A program made the translations under genes and the position numbers. Positions 42,101 through 49,244 of a stretch of DNA of 64,000 nucleotides are shown in pieces. The stretch spans positions 248,001-312,000 of the forward strand of contig JAJDUI010000010.1 of the NCBI GenBank assembly GCA_022826745.1, in the 5' to 3' direction. Each line of letters opens with the position of its first letter. Within the stretch, counting starts at the first letter, position 1. Under the pieces are notes generated by a model that was not told the DNA's origin, searched no databases, and was given only the letters and a program-made list of their open reading frames with translations. The stretch is from Thermoanaerobaculia bacterium (GTDB lineage: Bacteria > Acidobacteriota > Thermoanaerobaculia > Multivoradales > Multivoraceae).

Positions 42101-45100
42101 CGGTCCGAGCGCCTCCGCGGCGAACGTCACGTTGACGCCGGCCTCCGACGACGACGCGGAAGACCGCACGGTCACCGTGTCCATTCCGTCGAGTTCGACG
42201 GGCGGCGGCACGACACTGACCGCGACGAACCTCGCCGGCGGCGCGAGCGGCAGCCGGTCGGGGAACGGCCGGATCACGATCACGGACGACGAGTCGAAGG
42301 GTCTCGCCTTCACCGGCTCGCCGGTGGCGGTGACGGAGGGGAGCAGCGCCACGTACACCGTGAAGCTGGCCAGCCGGCCCACGGGCGCCGTCACCGTCAC
42401 CGTGTCCGGCCACGGCGGCACGGACCTTTCGGTCGACACGGACAGCACGATGCAGAACGACCAGTCGACGCTGACCTTCACGACGTCCACATGGAACACG
42501 GCCCGGACCGTCACGGTCAGCGCGACGACGGACAACGACGCGGAGAACGAAGCGCCGGTCACCCTCGTCCACGCGGCGTCCGGCGGAGGCTACGACTCCG
42601 TCTCCGGCAACGTGGTGGTGAACATCACGGACAGCGACAGCCCGACGGTCACGCTGTCCGCGTCGGACGGCGGCGCGGTGACGGAGGGCGGCACGCTGAC
42701 GATCACGGCGACCCTCAACCGGGCGCCCTCCGGGTCGAGTCTCAGCGTGCCGGTGCAGCGGGTCGCGGCGCACTCGACGGCCGCAACCAGCGACTACTCG
42801 CTGTCCGGCACGCCGGCGGGCACGATCACCGTGGCCGATGGCGCGCGGACGGGCACGATCACCCTGACGGCGACCAACGACACGGACGATGAGGCGGACG
42901 AGACGTTGCGGCTCGAGCCGGGCACGGTGACGGGTTACGGCTCGTCCGGCCATGTGGACGTCGTCATCACGGACGACGACGCGACGGGCGTGACGCTTTC
43001 CGTCCCGGACACGACGGCGACGGAAGAGGATGGTACGGCCACGGCCACCATACGGCTGACCCTCGGTCGCGGTTTGGAGAGCGGCGAGGTCCTGGCGGTG
43101 CCGCTCGGATTCAGCGGAGGCACACTGGACACGGACTTCACGCTGGCGCTGTCCGGCACGCCCACGGGCGTCGCTCTCGCGGGCGGCACGGTGACCTTCA
43201 CCGGCCCGCAAACGGGCGCGACGGCCACCGTGGCGAGCATCCTGCTCACGGCGTCGCCCGATGACGACGCGGAGGATCGGACGGTGACCGTGTCCATCCC
43301 GGCGAGTTTGACGGGCAGCGCGCCGATCCTGACGGCGACGAACCTCGACGGCGGCGCCACCGGCAGCCGCACGGGCGCCGGCGAGATCACGATCGCGGAC
43401 GACGACACGAAAGCCCTGACCTTCTCGACTTCCACCGTGAACGTGACGGAGGGGAACAGCGCGACGTACACGGTGAAGCTCGCCACCCGGCCCACGGCGA
43501 GCGTGACCGTCGCCGTCTCTGGCCACACCAACACGGACCTCTCGGTGGATACGAACAGCGTCACGCAGAACGACCAGACGACGCTGACCTTCACGGACAC
43601 CAACTGGAACGACGCCCAGACCGTCACGGTCAGCGCGGCCCCCGACAACGACTCGGACAACGAGGCGCCGATCACTCTCACTCACGCGGCGTCCGGCGGC
43701 GGCTACGCCGGCGTGTCGGGCAGCGTGACGGTGAACATCATTGACAGCACCAATCCGACGGTGGAGCTGTCCGTTTCGGGCGCCGGAGCGGTGACGGAGG
43801 GCGGCACGCTGACGGTGACGGCGTCGGTGAGCCGTGCGCCCTCCGGGAACCTCAGCGTGCCGGTGCAGCGGGTGGCGGGGAACTCGTCGGCGGACACGAG
43901 CGACTACTCGCTGCCGGCGCTCACGATCTCGAGCGGGCAGACATCCGCCACGGCGACGTTCACGGCGACGAACGACACGGCGGACGAGCCGGACGAGACG
44001 CTGCGTCTCCAGCTCGGCACGGTGTCGGGCTACGACCACGGCACGTCGCACCAGGTGGACATCGCGATCACGGACGACGACCCGACGACCGTGGCGCTTT
44101 CCGTGCCGGATGCGACGGCCACGGAAGACAGCTCCTTGGCCACGGCGACGATTCGGTTGACCCTCGGCCGCGGCCTGGTCGCTGGCGAGGCCCTGGCCGT
44201 GCCGCTGACCTTCAGCGGCGGCACGGCGGGGACGGACTTCACGCTGGCGCTCTCAGGCACACCCTCAGGCGTCGCTTTCGCTGGCGGCACGGTGACCTTC
44301 ACGGGCCCGCAGACCGGCGCCACGGCCACCGTGGCGAACGTAACGCTGACGGCGGCCTCCGACGACGACGCGGAGGACCGGACCGTCAACGTGTCGATTC
44401 CCGCGACCTTCGCCGGCACGAACCTCGACGGCGGCGCGACGGGCAGCGGCAGCGGCACGATCACGATTTCGGACGACGAGTCGAAGGCGTTGACGTTCTC
44501 GACTTCCACCGTGAACGTGACGGACGGCGGCAGCGCGACGTACACGGTGAAGCTCGCCAGCCGGCCCACGGGCAGCGTCACCGTCACCGTGTCGGGCCAC
44601 AACGGCACGGACCTCTCGGTGGATACGGACAGCACGACGCAGAACGACCAGACGACGCTGACCTTCACGACGTCCACCTGGAACGACGCCCAGACCGTCA
44701 CGGTCAGCGCGACGACGGACGCCGATTCGGACAACGAGGCGCCGATCACGCTGGCGCACGCCGCGTCCGGCGGCGGCTACAACGGGGTTTCCGGCAGCGT
44801 CACGGTGAACATCGCGGACCGGGACACGCCGGTGGTGCTGCCGACGGCGCCGTCGGGCGTGTCCGTCACGACCACGGGTTCGACGTCGGTTTCCGTCGCC
44901 TGGTCGGACGAGTCCTCCGACGAGACGGGCTTCACCGTGGAGCACCGGACGGGCGCGGGGGAGTGGACCTCGGGCGCGACGACGGCGGCGGACGCGGAGT
45001 CGGCCGCGGTGGCGGGGCTCCTGGCCAGCACCGCCTACGACTTCCGGGTGCTGGCCGTGAACGTTCACGGCTCCTCGCCGAGCGGCGTGGTGTCGCTGAC

Positions 45101-48100
45101 GATGCCGCCGGCGGCGCCGACGGGTCTGGCGGCGGCCGCCGCGACGAACACGAGCGCGACGCTGACCTGGAGGGACGCGTCGTCGGACGAGACGTCGTTC
45201 GTCGTGGAGTACCGGGCGGCCGGCTCGCAGGGCTGGACGACGTTCGCCACGGAAGCCGGGGCGAATGCGACGACGCTCACGGTGACGGGGCTTGTCGCGG
45301 GGACGAGCTACGAGTTCCGGGTGTTCGCGAAGCACTCGGCGAACGGCCTGTCGTCTCCGTCGAACGTGGCGTCGGTGGGCACGACGGCCCCGCCCGCGGC
45401 ACCGACGGGCTTGACGGTGACGGCCTCGGGCTCGACTTCCGTGTCCGTGTCGTGGACGGAAGCCTCGACGGACGAGACGGGCTTCGAGGTGGAGTACCGG
45501 ACGGGCGGCGATCCCTGGGCGACCGGCGCGACGGTGGAGGCCGGCGTGACGGCCGTGACCGTCACGGGTCTCTCGCCGGCGACGGCGTACGACTTCCGGG
45601 TGGCGTCGGTCAACGCGAACGGCCGGTCACCCGGATTCCCGCTGTCCCTGACGATGCCTCCGGCAGCCGTGTCCGACCTGACGGGCGCGCCGACGGCCGC
45701 CACCAGCGTGACGCTCTCCTGGACCGTCAACTCGACGGGCGAGACGAGCTTCCAGGTCGAGTACCGGCCGGCGCGGACGGAGGACTGGACGATCTTCGCC
45801 ACCGAGTTCCCGGCCGGCGCGACGACCGCGGTCGTCACGGGCCTCGCCGCCGGGACGAGCTACGACTTCCGCGTGTACGCGAAGCACTCGACCAACGGCT
45901 TGGCGTCTTCGAGCGACGTCATGCGCGTCGGCGCGTTCGGCGCGCCGGCGCCGCCGACGGAGCTCGCGGCGACGGCGGTCGGGGCGGGTTCCGTGCGCCT
46001 GACCTGGACGGACGCGTCGGACGACGAGACGGGCTTCGAGATCGAGTATCGGGAGGCGAACCCCGGAGTGTGGCGCAAGTTCGGGACGGAGGCGCCGGCG
46101 GACGCCGAGTCGATCGTGGTGACGGGGCTCGAGGCGGACACCCTGTACGAGTTCCGGGTGATCGCAAAGGGCGCGGCCGGCCTGTCGACGCCGTCGCCCG
46201 CGAGCGAGGCGGCCACGGAGGGACGCGTGACGCCTCCTCCTCCGCCGCTGCCGCCGTTGCCGCCGCCGAACCGGGCGCCGGCCTTCGACCCGGCGACGCC
46301 GCTCCTGCTCACGGTGGTCGAGGGGACGACCGGCCCGGTTGGCGCGGTCGCGGCCGACGACCCGGACGGCGACGACATCTCGTACCGTCTTGCCGGCGCC
46401 GGCCGGCGATTCGCGATCGACGCGGACACGGGCGAGATCTCGGTGCGGCGCGGCGTGACGCTGGACGCTTCCGCGCGGTCGTCCTACGCGTTCACGGCGG
46501 TCGCTTCGGACGGCGAGTTGAGCGCGAGCCGGGACGTGACCGTGGAAGTCGTCGAGCCCGCTCCTCCGGGCAGCGACCCGGTCGAACAGGCGCCGGCTGC
46601 GCCTTCGGGCCTCGAGGCGACGATCCTGACTTCGTCGGTGGTCCTTCTGACCTGGGCGGACGTCGCCGACGACGAGACCGGTTACGAGGTGTTCCAGCGC
46701 GAGGGCCTGGGCGGCTGGGAGCCGGCGCGCACGCTGCCGGCTGAGGCGGAAACGGCGACGGTGGAGGAGCTTTCGGCCGGGATCGAGTACGAGTTCGTCG
46801 TTCTGGCGGCGAACCGGCACGGCCGGACAGCGAGCGACGTGGCGGCCATAGAGCTGTCGCTGGCGCCGCCGACGCATCTCGACGCCGCGCCGTTGGACGA
46901 AACGAGCGTTCGGGTGTCCTGGCGCGACAACTCGATCGCGGAGACCGGCTTCGAAGTGCAGATCAGGCCGCGGGCCCGCGAGGACGACCCGGATGACGAA
47001 GCCGCCGGGACGGGAGCTCCCGGCGGAACCGGAACCGACGGCGAGGGCGGCGCCGCCAACGGCTGGACGGCCGCGGCGACGCTTGGACCGAACGCGACCT
47101 CCGCCGTGCTGGACGGCCTGGAACCGGGCGGCCGCTACCTGTTCCGCGTCGGCGCGCTGGGACCCGACTCGCCGGCGTTCGGCCGCACCGCCGCCTTTGC
47201 CGTCGCGCCCGTGCCCGAGCCCGGCGCGCTGACGGACTGCTCGCCGAGCGAAACGGCGGCCGTGCTGTCGGGCGGCTACGAGGTGCGGATGTGCTTCGAG
47301 ATGCCCTCCGGCGCGCGGGTAGACGCCTCGAACTACCACCTGGAGTCCACCGCTTCGGGCCTGCTCTACTTCTTCGACCGCGACAACGTGGAGGTCCTGG
47401 TCAAGGTGCTCGACGGCTGCGCGATCAACGGCCACCGCTGGGTCTTCTCCGCGCCCGTGACCGACCTGGCCTTCAACCTGGAGATCACGGAGCAGGCGAC
47501 GGGCCGCGCCTTCACCCACCGCAACCCGCGAGGCACGACCGCGGCGACGGCCGGAGACACGGCCGCCTTCCCCTGCGAACATGACGCCAGCGAGGCTGCT
47601 GCGCCGGTCGGCGCCGCAAGCCGGATGAGCGGGATCGACTGGCTCGCTCACCCGCCAGGCGCCGGAGACGGCGAGAGACTGAGCACTGGCGTTGCCGGCG
47701 CTGGTCCGCGTGGTCGATCGTCAGCCTCCCGACCCGAGATGGGCGTCGTGGTCCTGCCGACAACTGCACCGATCCCCTCGAACGGGGACACGCCGGCCTG
47801 CGAGCCCAACGGCCCCGGCGTCGAACTCGACGGCGGCTACCGCGTCGACATGTGCGTCGTCCTGCCGAACGGCGAGGAGCGTCCCGCTCTGGACTGGGGC
47901 CTTGGCGGTCCCTCCTCGGCGCTGCTCTACTTCTTCGACAGGGAGAACGTCGAAGTGCTCGTCAAGGTGCTCGACGGCTGCGCCATCAACGGCCATCGCT
48001 GGGTGTTCGCGGCGCCCGCGACCGATCTGGCGTTCCACCTGGCGATCAGCGGGCCGGACGGCAAGCAGTGGAACCACCTGAATCCGGCCGGCCGGACGGC

Positions 48101-48140
48101 TCTGCCCCGGGCCGACACTCGGGCGTTCGCCTGCGAGTAG
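33129..48140 (+). CDS. Giant secreted metzincin protease Z3 (5003 aa) with Fn3, cadherin-like, LRR and Calx-beta-like parts
   Basis: From ATG 33129 (ATG 33144 possible), 10 bases after the Z2 stop. The signal peptide has a long basic n-region, then 'LRLLFLVTLAPIATPGEAQ'. Propeptide 'LELLRSGPTTLELVTP'. Zinc motif HEIGHIMGMSH at 359-369 and Met-turn at M402 (IMSYG). Ten Fn3 domains follow (about 455-1385), four 200-residue cadherin-like units (1387-2186), a Cys-containing cap and leucine-rich repeats (about 2190-2670), a Calx-beta-like domain plus three repeats of a roughly 360-residue triplet (to about 3900), five Fn3 domains, a Pro linker with a cadherin-like domain, two Fn3 domains and two four-Cys C-terminal modules (about 4702-4818 and 4889-5003). 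LRRs in a metzincin are unusual. At about half a megadalton it is a long adhesin-like fibre with a protease at its N-terminus. Confidence 0.9.
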   Translation: MRQTGMGRVGLTLPNRAQAAKFGIGRALSCRLRLLFLVTLAPIATPGEAQRLFKTLGSDVSAQQAAASQDQMATPDIDSVGITDLDLELLRSGPTTLELVTPGGATLTAERTAFEDRGDGDAMWRGRTPGAPHETIVLTLRNGQLLGFYGEPGEPKFELTARDGAGRIGRIEAPPNLPPDWCLAIPAGPPQRDGDLVAHSHASAADRWKAQPQSVQQNIDVLAIHTPAAVDLVENNWRIDFGAEVQAAIDFGNLVLSNSNVAARLDLAHISAAPVALSSHTDSSDLLIALNADTDIRALRAYHGADVVMYLMSDVNINLSGLAFTRVRTFSVEDMAESAAALVNYHYGGPAWLRQTFIHEIGHIMGMSHDAANTPTLPSEALYPYAFGWTDTSRTPNVATIMSYGNRHSVWEPYFSTTRVSPNGATLGVTNVAENERLLRNVINDFITTSDFQPPRNPSNLVVRNGPDVGGNPSVVVTWTDRSSNEAGFTVFQDSSSSGGAISGTSFPADTTTATLTGFTAGTEYTFWVSASGPHGLSNSESVVVLVDRAPSSPDDLTGSRTSATAVALNWLDTSSTESSYRVEYRTGGGAWSTATTLAANTQTASVSGLTQGAAYDFRVAAINSHGTSPSDVLSLDLSVEPPTTPVLTGGVAQNGGRVQALLTWPRDAASSVTFAVHYRETGERWELSRTQPNATAGGNRAWVEVGLSAHEFRVVARNAGGRVPSNVISLDLRAAGRNLPNSPRDLAAAAQSSSSVRLTWIDEAVNETSYQVFSRPHGLSTAWTPHPSLPADTEQATLSGLTEDSTLDLYVAATNATGSAHSRTATVDLSVTPPTMVLSTDIYRDFFTDDIAVDLTWTATGDPPSIHIEWRDVGASWNLYKTVNGSGRSYTVNGLEGFQDIYSFRLMAENAGGRVRSNEVHVDLRKVLPREPSAPRITRTGPTELRVEWDDNSDSETGFQVAYYFKSDFFLYATLPPDTESAQLTGLHPGSYQLHVVAINDYGEAWSAAGLPTLPTPTVSPPAAASDLEGRVRSPTRVDLSWTDNSDDETGFDVAFRTSDGDWATLTLAADSKSAVMDGLVENEKYTFRVLAQAANGALHSNWLAVDLSMSPPVPPSNVAATATSGRRVEVTWRDESPDETGFKVQYRGGGSGWKNVTAPEDSESASLSGLDPGTKYRIRVKSTNAIGDSLPSDEAAVTTLARPDAAPSGVTATAAGSTAVRVTWSDNSSNETSFEVQFRGPAASWQAGATLSADTTAANLTGLLPSTTYDFRVVVRNAQGRRASKEATLTMPPAAASSLVAAATSSSSVGLTWKDNSSDETGFAVEYRESGLSGWTSSAAAGAEAESASVGGLASSTAYEFRVFATNANGASSPSNVAAATTARETLTISGLVNVTVAENAAWTGPTPTTTGHRGTVTWAKSGADAADFGIASGTGVLSMVARDHEDAADDDQDNVYEVTVTATDEDDITGSVSITLTVTNVNEAPTFATATTLALSAPEGTTGDIGSPVTATDPEGATLTYSLSGTDGSAFQISSAGQISLASGTVLNHEQKGSYSFNVVASEPGQNPLTATRAVTLAVTDVAETITISGLANATVAENAVWTGPTPSTTGHRGTVTWTKSGTDAADFAIVGTTGVLSMVARDHEDAVDDNEDNVYEVTVTATDEDSITGSMSITVTVTNVNEAPTFTTATTLALSVAEGTTGNIGSPVTATDPEGASLTYSLSGTDASAFQISSTGQISLASGTVLNHEQKASYSFNVVASEPGQAPLTATRAVTLAVTDVAESLTITGLANATAAENAAWTGPTPTVTGHRGTVTWTKSGTDSDDFVIVSTTGVLSMVARDHENPVDDDPDNVYEVTVTATDEDNITGSVAITLTVTNVNEAPVFASATTLALSAPEGTTGNIGSPVTATDPEGAALTYSLSGTDASAFQISSTGQISLASGTVLNHEQKASYSFNVVASEPGQTPLTVTRAVTLAVTDVAETITISGLANGTVAENTAWTGPTPTTTGHRGVVTWTKSGTDAADFGIVGTTGVLSMVARDHEDAADDDEDNVYEVTVTVTDEDGITGSVSITLTVANVNEAPVFSPATALTISVTEGTAGAIGDPVTATDPEGQTLGYSLTGTDASAFQVDPAAAQISTASGTVLDHDVKAGYSFNVVASDGQTPPLTATRAVVVMVSDRTACSAASTAVTATNPADSTAAVALAADCAFLLGIQETLEGDSPAQALNWSSGVSMADWDGIDFPDGRVASLVLPSVPHGFDGALPTSFTGLSALKFLRITGHGLTGGVPALPASLTNLDLKGNALTGSIPDLSGLSNLEELTLSSNELTGGIPALPTGLLFLNLGSNQLSGAIPDLSGLTKLFQVDLTDNELTGGIPALPASVQFLRLIGNDMSGTIPDLRGVTALDNLHLSENGFSGGVPGADKLPTGLKQLWIRDNALDGNSFPDLSTLTELTDIRLDGNALTGSLPAASSLPAGLRILLLYDNGLTGSIPDLSSLTSLIYVYLFGNGLTGSIPAAAELPPNVLRLVLSDNALDGAIPDLSSIASLDWLYLSGNALTGNVPTAAELPAGIQRLVLGRNDLSGAIPDLSTRTSLTHLHLRSNGLSGSVPTTLPTSLQELHLAGNDLANAIPSQLGGLTSLTQLSLCGNGLTGTLPSALETKRTANPSTLGVASCASIADASATEGSAIEFTVTHDTFPVLGAAGAADLTLSYETADGTAESGVDYTGTADGTPGSVTIAGNTNTSTTTGTATISVDTTQDTSIEGDEEFTVTLALPEGATGVFVTGAAATGTIEDDDMAANPKVSLSVSGSTVTEGSALTVTATVDTAPSGSSLSIPVQRVAGNSDAVAADYTLTGTITIASGATMGTATLTATTDTADEQDETLRIGIGALPDGYDPGTPSHVDITITDNTATSVTLSVTGAAATEDSTTATIRLTLGRALIANEALAVPLRFTGGAVGTDFTLALSGTPSGVALAGGTVTFTGPSASAANVTLTPASDDDAEDRTVTVSIPSSSTGGGTTLTATNLAGGASGSRSGNGRITITDDESKGLAFTGSPVAVTEGSSATYTVKLASRPTGAVTVTVSGHGGTDLSVDTDSTMQNDQSTLTFTTSTWNTARTVTVSATTDNDAENEAPVTLVHAASGGGYDSVSGNVVVNITDSDSPTVTLSASDGGAVTEGGTLTITATLNRAPSGSSLSVPVQRVAAHSTAATSDYSLSGTPAGTITVADGARTGTITLTATNDTDDEADETLRLEPGTVTGYGSSGHVDVVITDDDATGVTLSVPDTTATEEDGTATATIRLTLGRGLESGEVLAVPLGFSGGTLDTDFTLALSGTPTGVALAGGTVTFTGPQTGATATVASILLTASPDDDAEDRTVTVSIPASLTGSAPILTATNLDGGATGSRTGAGEITIADDDTKALTFSTSTVNVTEGNSATYTVKLATRPTASVTVAVSGHTNTDLSVDTNSVTQNDQTTLTFTDTNWNDAQTVTVSAAPDNDSDNEAPITLTHAASGGGYAGVSGSVTVNIIDSTNPTVELSVSGAGAVTEGGTLTVTASVSRAPSGNLSVPVQRVAGNSSADTSDYSLPALTISSGQTSATATFTATNDTADEPDETLRLQLGTVSGYDHGTSHQVDIAITDDDPTTVALSVPDATATEDSSLATATIRLTLGRGLVAGEALAVPLTFSGGTAGTDFTLALSGTPSGVAFAGGTVTFTGPQTGATATVANVTLTAASDDDAEDRTVNVSIPATFAGTNLDGGATGSGSGTITISDDESKALTFSTSTVNVTDGGSATYTVKLASRPTGSVTVTVSGHNGTDLSVDTDSTTQNDQTTLTFTTSTWNDAQTVTVSATTDADSDNEAPITLAHAASGGGYNGVSGSVTVNIADRDTPVVLPTAPSGVSVTTTGSTSVSVAWSDESSDETGFTVEHRTGAGEWTSGATTAADAESAAVAGLLASTAYDFRVLAVNVHGSSPSGVVSLTMPPAAPTGLAAAAATNTSATLTWRDASSDETSFVVEYRAAGSQGWTTFATEAGANATTLTVTGLVAGTSYEFRVFAKHSANGLSSPSNVASVGTTAPPAAPTGLTVTASGSTSVSVSWTEASTDETGFEVEYRTGGDPWATGATVEAGVTAVTVTGLSPATAYDFRVASVNANGRSPGFPLSLTMPPAAVSDLTGAPTAATSVTLSWTVNSTGETSFQVEYRPARTEDWTIFATEFPAGATTAVVTGLAAGTSYDFRVYAKHSTNGLASSSDVMRVGAFGAPAPPTELAATAVGAGSVRLTWTDASDDETGFEIEYREANPGVWRKFGTEAPADAESIVVTGLEADTLYEFRVIAKGAAGLSTPSPASEAATEGRVTPPPPPLPPLPPPNRAPAFDPATPLLLTVVEGTTGPVGAVAADDPDGDDISYRLAGAGRRFAIDADTGEISVRRGVTLDASARSSYAFTAVASDGELSASRDVTVEVVEPAPPGSDPVEQAPAAPSGLEATILTSSVVLLTWADVADDETGYEVFQREGLGGWEPARTLPAEAETATVEELSAGIEYEFVVLAANRHGRTASDVAAIELSLAPPTHLDAAPLDETSVRVSWRDNSIAETGFEVQIRPRAREDDPDDEAAGTGAPGGTGTDGEGGAANGWTAAATLGPNATSAVLDGLEPGGRYLFRVGALGPDSPAFGRTAAFAVAPVPEPGALTDCSPSETAAVLSGGYEVRMCFEMPSGARVDASNYHLESTASGLLYFFDRDNVEVLVKVLDGCAINGHRWVFSAPVTDLAFNLEITEQATGRAFTHRNPRGTTAATAGDTAAFPCEHDASEAAAPVGAASRMSGIDWLAHPPGAGDGERLSTGVAGAGPRGRSSASRPEMGVVVLPTTAPIPSNGDTPACEPNGPGVELDGGYRVDMCVVLPNGEERPALDWGLGGPSSALLYFFDRENVEVLVKVLDGCAINGHRWVFAAPATDLAFHLAISGPDGKQWNHLNPAGRTALPRADTRAFACE
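37287..39686 (+). repeat. Four 600-bp cadherin-like units in Z3
   Basis: Unit starts at 37287, 37887, 38487 and 39087, 600 bases apart. They are the same unit as in Z2: about 220 bases from 37661 are nearly identical to Z2 from 27681, including third codon positions, which points to recent exchange between the two genes. The fourth unit diverges in its second half ('AIGDPVTATDPEGQTLGYSLTG'). Confidence 0.93.
39940..41130 (+). repeat. Leucine-rich repeat array within Z3
   Basis: More than a dozen repeats of the kind 'LPxxLxxLxLxxNxLTGxIPDLSxLxxL' follow a segment resembling the cap before bacterial/plant-type LRRs ('CAFLLGIQETLEGDSPAQALNW'). Many pairs alternate 'IPALP' and 'IPDLSGL'. The array ends at 'LCGNGLTGTLPSALETKR'. 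LRRs form curved binding surfaces, so this is probably an attachment or recognition part. Confidence 0.9.
41550..44823 (+). repeat. Three copies of a 1.1-kb Calx-beta-like triplet in Z3
   Basis: Units begin at about 41550, 42639 and 43752 with 'VxLSVSGxGxVTEGGTLTVTA'. Each has three beta-sandwich parts: the opening domain ending in 'DETLRL' and 'DITITDD', a middle 'TEDxxxATIRLTLGRGLxxGEALAVPL' domain, and a third 'VTEGxSATYTVKLASRPTGxVTVTVSGH' domain ending 'HAASGGGYxxVSGxVxVNI'. A single copy of the same triplet occurs in the subtilase on the opposite strand (about 13310-14400). Confidence 0.88.
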
Positions 48141-48163
48141 CGCTTCCGGCAAAACCGGCCGTC

Positions 48164-49081
48164 TCAGAACAGCTCGCGCGCTCGATCCTTGAGATCGCCG
48201 AGCCGGTCCGCCGCTTCACCGGACGGCTCGGGCCAGAACACCCGGCGCCGGTCGAGTTCCCTGTCCAGCCGATGCCAGAGTTCCGCGTTCTTCACCGCTC
48301 CACCCGTCTTGGTTCGCCAACGGTTCCGCCTCCACGCGTGACGCCAGAGAGAAGCGCCTTGGCGCAGATAGTCGTTGCCCGTGTACACCGCGGCCTGCTG
48401 ACCGGCCGGCAGACCGGCGAACAGTTCCAGGACGCACTCGAGTTCCAGCCGGTTCGGGGTCGTGCCGGTGGCTCGGCCGGTCCGTTCGCCAGTGCCCTCC
48501 GGGAAATCGAGCTCCGCCACCCAGACGCCTCGGCCCCCGACGCAGCGGACCTTGACGAATAGTCGCAGGCAGTCCGGCGGAATCGCGTCCTCCGACGGCG
48601 CTTCGGCGGCGGATCCCCCTCCTTGCGCCTCGATCTCCGCCGTGGCCAGAGCGTCCACGCGCTCGTTCCATTCGTTTCCCGCGTGGCCCTTGACCCAGTG
48701 CCATCTCACGCGGTGCCGCCGGTTCAGGGCGTCCAGCTTCCGCCACAGATCCACGTTCTTCACCGACCCCCCGTCGCGGCGCCGCCAGCCGCTGGCTCGC
48801 CAGCGGCTGAGCCACGAGGTGATTCCCTGTCGCACATAGCGGGAATCCGTGTACAGGTCGACCGCGCTGGGTACGGAGAGGCGACTCAGCGCGGAAATCG
48901 CCGCCTGCAGTTCCATCCGGTTGTTCGTCGTACTGGGTGCGCCTCCCGAGACTTCCTCCACGCCGCCTTCCGGGGCAAGGAGCACCGCGGCCCAGCCGCC
49001 CGGACCGGGATTCGGCCGAGCCCCACCGTCCGTGTAGATGACGAGGCTGGACGAAGGGCGGGCGCCAGGCGAGGGGTTCAT
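48164..49081 (-). CDS. Ribonuclease HI with a second, degenerate RNase H-like domain
   Basis: 305 residues from ATG 49081; the open frame extends further upstream, but that part overlaps the divergent gene and is not conserved-looking. Residues 12-150 form RNase HI, which cuts RNA in RNA-DNA hybrids: D18 ('[15 protein letters not shown]'), E57 ('[10 protein letters not shown]'), D79 ('[12 protein letters not shown]'), and H133/D143 in '[15 protein letters not shown]'. Residues 172-285 repeat the fold: '[11 protein letters not shown]' matches the Glu helix, and '[10 protein letters not shown]' matches the third motif with Gly234 in place of Asp. The first and last Asp are also missing. The 'W(R/K)[17 protein letters not shown]' stretch aligns with '[19 protein letters not shown]', the substrate-handle region, so the second copy may bind hybrid without cutting. 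It is convergent with Z3, 23 bases away. Confidence 0.9.
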   Translation of the reverse strand: MNPSPGARPSSSLVIYTDGGARPNPGPGGWAAVLLAPEGGVEEVSGGAPSTTNNRMELQAAISALSRLSVPSAVDLYTDSRYVRQGITSWLSRWRASGWRRRDGGSVKNVDLWRKLDALNRRHRVRWHWVKGHAGNEWNERVDALATAEIEAQGGGSAAEAPSEDAIPPDCLRLFVKVRCVGGRGVWVAELDFPEGTGERTGRATGTTPNRLELECVLELFAGLPAGQQAAVYTGNDYLRQGASLWRHAWRRNRWRTKTGGAVKNAELWHRLDRELDRRRVFWPEPSGEAADRLGDLKDRARELF

Positions 49082-49244
49082 CGAAGCGTCACGGAAGCGC
49101 AATCCGGTCCGCGACACTGCCGCGGGCGCCGAATGCACGAACCGAGGGTACCAATCGGAGGCCGGCGCCGAGTCGCCAGGGCCGACAGATGCCGCGGGGA
49201 GCGGCGCGAAGGGGGGCGCTTGACCGTAAGATAGCGACCCGCTC
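49082..49244. promoter_or_regulatory. Divergent promoter region, RNase H / Asp-box protein
   Basis: 163 bases between divergent starts. TTGACC at 49220 and TAAGAT at 49227-49232 lie just before the ATG at 49245. The TAAGAT could be a -10 box giving a very short leader, but TTGACC is too close to be its -35. Nothing else recognised. Confidence 0.3.

Noticed and set aside
40617..44051. Minus-strand open frame of about 1140 codons opposite Z3
   Set aside because: Arg/Val/Gly-rich antisense shadow of the LRR and Calx-beta-like repeats; no recognisable fold.
41550..44823. RTX toxin repeats
   Set aside because: No GGxGxDxxx nonapeptides; the pattern is that of Calx-beta-like sandwiches.
11379..48140. 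Type IX secretion or PEP-CTERM sorting tails
   Set aside because: The C-termini lack a PEP motif with transmembrane helix and Arg cluster, and do not match the T9SS C-terminal domain; the four-Cys module is different.
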